Shown in pieces: positions 61,652 to 64,000 of a stretch of DNA of 64,000 nucleotides (position 1 is its first letter; each line of letters opens with the position of its first letter). The position numbers and the translations under genes are program-made. Source of the DNA: Taibaiella sp. (GTDB lineage Bacteria > Bacteroidota > Bacteroidia > Chitinophagales > Chitinophagaceae); the NCBI GenBank assembly GCA_021740995.1, contig JAIOYR010000001.1:62001-126000 (forward strand), in the 5' to 3' direction. The notes under the pieces are model-generated. The model saw only the letters and a program-made list of their open reading frames with translations. It was not told the DNA's origin and ran no database searches.

Positions 61652-62482
61652 TTATGGCAGCGTTATATCTTTCACTGTTCCGCCCGGCAGTGTTAGTCTT
61701 GCCTGGTTATCGCAGGTCGGGCTGTCGCCATAATTAAGCGTGCGTGTAAGCCCACTCGGCAGCGTATATATTATGGATCCGGCTTCTATCCAGCGGCAGT
61801 CGAGCGATATTACAAGTGGCGTGGTAGTTGGTATGCTTACATTCACCACTCCTGCTGGGCGGGTTATGGTGCCTGAGCCGGTTATCTGGTACACATCATC
61901 TTTCCATATCAGTTTGGTTGTATATCCCTCTGTCCATGTACGCACTCGGTTCCAGTTGGTTGTTAGTACTGTGCCGTCAGTCTTGGTAATCGTTCCATTT
62001 ACATTTATATTGAACCAGGGCTGTCCCAAGCTGTTTTTGCCCATATTGCTTACTGTTTTTGTGCCTTCTATTTTATTGTCGTTCTGATAGTAGTTGTCGA
62101 ACGTGATTGTGTGCGAAGAACCACTGTCGGCATATGCACCTGTATAGTTCACTATTACTTTTCCACGACGGTAACGGTTGTCTGCGCACAGGCAATTGGT
62201 CTCGCCAAAGTTGATGGTGTAGGTAGTGCCGGAATGAGTAACTGTACCACAGCCGCTGGTCTTAAACTCGCCACTGCCGGTAGTAGTGGAACCTTTGTCG
62301 GCCACTACCTGTACATCGTCAAACATTTTTTCTGCCAGATTCTGGTCGGTGGCATAGCCGGTATCTTCGCTCGTTGTCGTGGTGGTTGTTTTGTCATTAT
62401 CCTTCCTACATCCTGTATACAGGCATACCGACAGCGCAAGGGCGGTCGTGCCTACTACCATCATTAATTTCGTTTTTTGCAT
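61652..62482 (-). CDS. lipoprotein, hypothetical
   Basis: A 276-residue protein with a signal peptide and lipobox-like YTGC (Cys25). A Thr-rich linker (KTTTTTTSEDTG) follows. The remainder is beta-rich with two repeats of similar shape (GKVIVNYTGAYADSGSSHTITFDNY and NVNGTITKTDGTVLTTNWNR), containing several cysteines (SGCGT, NCLCAD, DCRW, PTCDN). No family recognised. It follows the Spy-like gene by 91 bases, possibly under the same sigma factor. Confidence 0.7.
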   Translation of the reverse strand: MQKTKLMMVVGTTALALSVCLYTGCRKDNDKTTTTTTSEDTGYATDQNLAEKMFDDVQVVADKGSTTTGSGEFKTSGCGTVTHSGTTYTINFGETNCLCADNRYRRGKVIVNYTGAYADSGSSHTITFDNYYQNDNKIEGTKTVSNMGKNSLGQPWFNINVNGTITKTDGTVLTTNWNRVRTWTEGYTTKLIWKDDVYQITGSGTITRPAGVVNVSIPTTTPLVISLDCRWIEAGSIIYTLPSGLTRTLNYGDSPTCDNQARLTLPGGTVKDITLP

Positions 62483-62573
62483 AGTAGTGTATTTTTTGTG
62501 GTTTAAAAATTTGTTGTACCTATACCTAAGACTTTTATTCTGTAAGTAGGTTTAAATTATGGCGAAATATTTT

Positions 62574-63008
62574 TTATCTCCTATTGCGCTCCTGTTTTAG
62601 TCGCTTCATCAGTATTTGTCTGAATTCTCTTTCAGCCATATACATATCAGCTACCTGTTTCGGACTTAGTATTTTCAGGAACTGGTCATTGTATTTTCGC
62701 TTCAGTCCTATTACAGCTTCCTGGTAGTCCAGGTCGTCTTCCACATATTGGCGGGCAGCTATATTGTGCTCATCTGTGTTTTCCAGCTTGTATTTCTTTA
62801 TGTAGGGTTGCCTTATTACAAGCAGTTCTTTTTCGTATTCCTTATATAGCGGAATAAAAGCCCCAGACTGACTTTCAGAAAGGCTCAGCCTGTCATTCAT
62901 ATACGCCATCTTCGCGGCATGTATGCGCTGAAGGGGGCGCCCTTGTCGGCCATAAGAAGCAGTAGTGACGAGCATACACATCAACACAATATATATTATT
63001 ATTTTCAT
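62574..63008 (-). CDS. Spy/CpxP-like periplasmic protein
   Basis: A 144-residue protein with a signal peptide ending ASYG. The mature part is helical and basic/acidic with the pattern HAAKMAYMNDRLSLSESQSGAFIPLYKEYEKELL and ILSPKQVADMYMAEREFRQILMKR, like the LTxxQ-type helical motifs of Spy/CpxP stress proteins. It lies 11 bases after the anti-sigma gene, suggesting an envelope-stress sensor for the adjacent sigma factor. Confidence 0.75.
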   Translation of the reverse strand: MKIIIYIVLMCMLVTTASYGRQGRPLQRIHAAKMAYMNDRLSLSESQSGAFIPLYKEYEKELLVIRQPYIKKYKLENTDEHNIAARQYVEDDLDYQEAVIGLKRKYNDQFLKILSPKQVADMYMAEREFRQILMKRLKQERNRR

Positions 63009-63019
63009 TTATTTTCAGT

Positions 63020-63568
63020 TTAGTAGTACTCCATATCCCACCCGGTTTGGTCCAGGTAGGAGATAATGTCTTTTGTGTTTATTTCTGCAATGTCCGGATA
63101 GTTATCATCATTATTCAATTTCACATTAGTCCCTGCTACATTTGCAAGGTATTGCCGTATTTCCTGGTTGTTTACTGATGCCAGCATAACCTTGCCAGTG
63201 TTCATTTTTCCCGCCGATGGCATGTATATATTGTATGTTCCCACACTTATAACTATCAATACTACTGCAGCCGCAGCCCATCTCAGTTGCCTAAAGGTTA
63301 TCCTTATTCCCCTTTGGTTTCCTTTTTTAGCTTTCTTCAGCAATTGTTGCGGCAGATCGTCAAAGTAGTTGCCGGGCACATGGTAGGGCAGCGTCTTGCC
63401 GGCCAGTGTATGCACGGCAGTAGTAGCATCCTCTTCCGTTATTTTACTTCTTATATTCTTTTCAAAATTCGCAAAATACCCGTCAGGCAAAACGTATGGC
63501 ATAGGTATTTGTTTACCTGCCAGACTACTGCCTGCTTCACCGAGTTCCTGTTTTATTTCCTCTTTCAT
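63020..63568 (-). CDS. anti-sigma-factor-like membrane protein
   Basis: A 182-residue protein with a cytoplasmic N-terminus (about 1-93), one membrane helix (RWAAAAVVLIVISVGTYNIY, about 94-113) and a small periplasmic tail. Two copies of a PYVLPDGYFANFEKNI/PYHVPGNYFDDLPQQL motif stand out in the N-terminal region. Directly downstream of an ECF sigma gene it is the natural candidate for the anti-sigma factor. Confidence 0.72.
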   Translation of the reverse strand: MKEEIKQELGEAGSSLAGKQIPMPYVLPDGYFANFEKNIRSKITEEDATTAVHTLAGKTLPYHVPGNYFDDLPQQLLKKAKKGNQRGIRITFRQLRWAAAAVVLIVISVGTYNIYMPSAGKMNTGKVMLASVNNQEIRQYLANVAGTNVKLNNDDNYPDIAEINTKDIISYLDQTGWDMEYY

Positions 63569-63604
63569 TCTGTACTGTCTTTGACCGTTATCGTTTACAA
63601 TAGT

Positions 63605-64000
63605 TTAGCTGCCTGTCAGGTGTTCCTCTGCTTTTTTTACTGCATGATGATATGATGCCTTTAGCGCACCTACCGATGTGTCCAGTACCTGCGACATTTC
63701 TTCGTAGGGCATCTCGTCATAGTACCGCAGGTTGAATACCAGTCGTTGTTTTTCAGGCAGTTTTGCTATTGCTTGCTGTAGTTTCCATTCTATTTTGCTG
63801 GCGTCAAAATCACGCTGTGCCAGCAGTCTATTCTCAAAATAGTCTTCATTGCCTTCTATTGATACCGCTGCAAATCTTTTTTGGGCATCTATCCAGTTCA
63901 GTGTTTCGTTGGTAGCTATACGGTACAGCCAGGTATACAGGTTAGACTCTGCTCTGAATGTTTCCAGATTTTTCCACACTTTTATAAATACGTTCTGAAG
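63605..64000 (-). CDS. ECF RNA polymerase sigma factor, partial at window edge
   Basis: The reading frame is open to base 64000, so the 5' end is missing; an ATG-like codon at 63979 is internal. The visible part begins LQNVFIKVWKNLETF, typical of ECF sigma region 2. TWLYRIATNETLNWIDAQKR follows, and LPEKQRLVFNLRYYDEMPYEEMSQVLDTSVGALKASYHHAVKK is a complete region 4. It would drive the anti-sigma, Spy-like and possibly lipoprotein genes. Confidence 0.92.
   Translation of the reverse strand, partial: LQNVFIKVWKNLETFRAESNLYTWLYRIATNETLNWIDAQKRFAAVSIEGNEDYFENRLLAQRDFDASKIEWKLQQAIAKLPEKQRLVFNLRYYDEMPYEEMSQVLDTSVGALKASYHHAVKKAEEHLTGS

Noticed and set aside
1..64000. tRNA, rRNA, insertion sequences, prophage or toxin-antitoxin genes
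   Set aside because: Intergenic regions were read for cloverleaf-like and transposase-like signals and none was convincing; a covariance-model scan would be needed to exclude small RNAs.

Overview
The window comes from a member of the Bacteroidota, most likely the Chitinophagales/Chitinophagaceae. The main evidence is a complete gldK-gldL-gldM-gldN type IX secretion (T9SS) core, four large secreted proteins ending in T9SS-type sorting domains, a TonB-dependent receptor with a carboxypeptidase-like plug extension, a LytTR regulator paired with a beta-propeller histidine kinase, and promoters of the TTTG-N19-23-TAnnTTTG type. I see no rRNA or tRNA gene, transposase, phage gene or CRISPR array. 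Most of the window reads as ordinary chromosome.

Layout. 1-12.7 kb: a truncated MFS transporter, asparagine synthase, sugar-nucleotide and heptose genes (HddC-like nucleotidyltransferase, GT4 glycosyltransferase, HddA-like kinase), and a minus-strand run of a BatA-like protein, a degenerate dihydroorotase, a DUF4199 membrane protein and purN, with folB nearby. 12.8-18.2 kb: a secreted hydrolase with a T9SS tail, an M48 peptidase followed by small membrane proteins (DUF4870-, DUF2752- and TM2-like), and a Cys/Pro-repeat secreted peptide. 18.3-25.3 kb: a TPR/mannosyltransferase-like membrane protein, an AlkC-type DNA glycosylase, then a minus-strand surface-sugar cluster (sugar-phosphate transferase, lipoprotein, Gfo/Idh/MocA oxidoreductase). 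25.9-32 kb: the gldKLMN operon plus an outer-membrane-type protein, closed by a strong terminator. 32-34.6 kb: malate dehydrogenase and an NHL-repeat T9SS cargo.

34.6-39.4 kb: a tightly overlapping biotin operon bioB-bioF-bioD-bioA whose last gene encodes a ferritin-like protein with an apparently complete diiron ligand set. 39.5-45.7 kb: FKBP isomerase, M20 dipeptidase, lipoprotein, and a divergent MarR/TonB-receptor pair with a clear operator and promoter. 45.7-52.6 kb: a LytTR response regulator and propeller kinase, a divergent SBBP-repeat T9SS cargo, and a 1 kb tract without large genes. That tract holds two paralogous 28-residue microproteins, each preceded by a duplicated upstream block, plus further peptide-like reading frames and terminators. 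52.6-64 kb: rlmD, a TPR protein, an SGNH-type T9SS cargo, an AhpD-like protein, a second Gfo/Idh oxidoreductase, a GAF/HisKA protein without an ATPase domain, recQ, a lipoprotein and an ECF sigma/anti-sigma/Spy-like unit running off the right edge.

The genes link in several ways. GldKLMN would form the trans-envelope motor and ring that exports the four sorting-domain proteins. The neighbouring sugar-transferase/oxidoreductase cluster could make the surface glycolipid to which such cargo can be attached (inference). The best candidates for undescribed biology are the diiron protein in the biotin operon and the duplicated microprotein locus at 51.7-52.5 kb.
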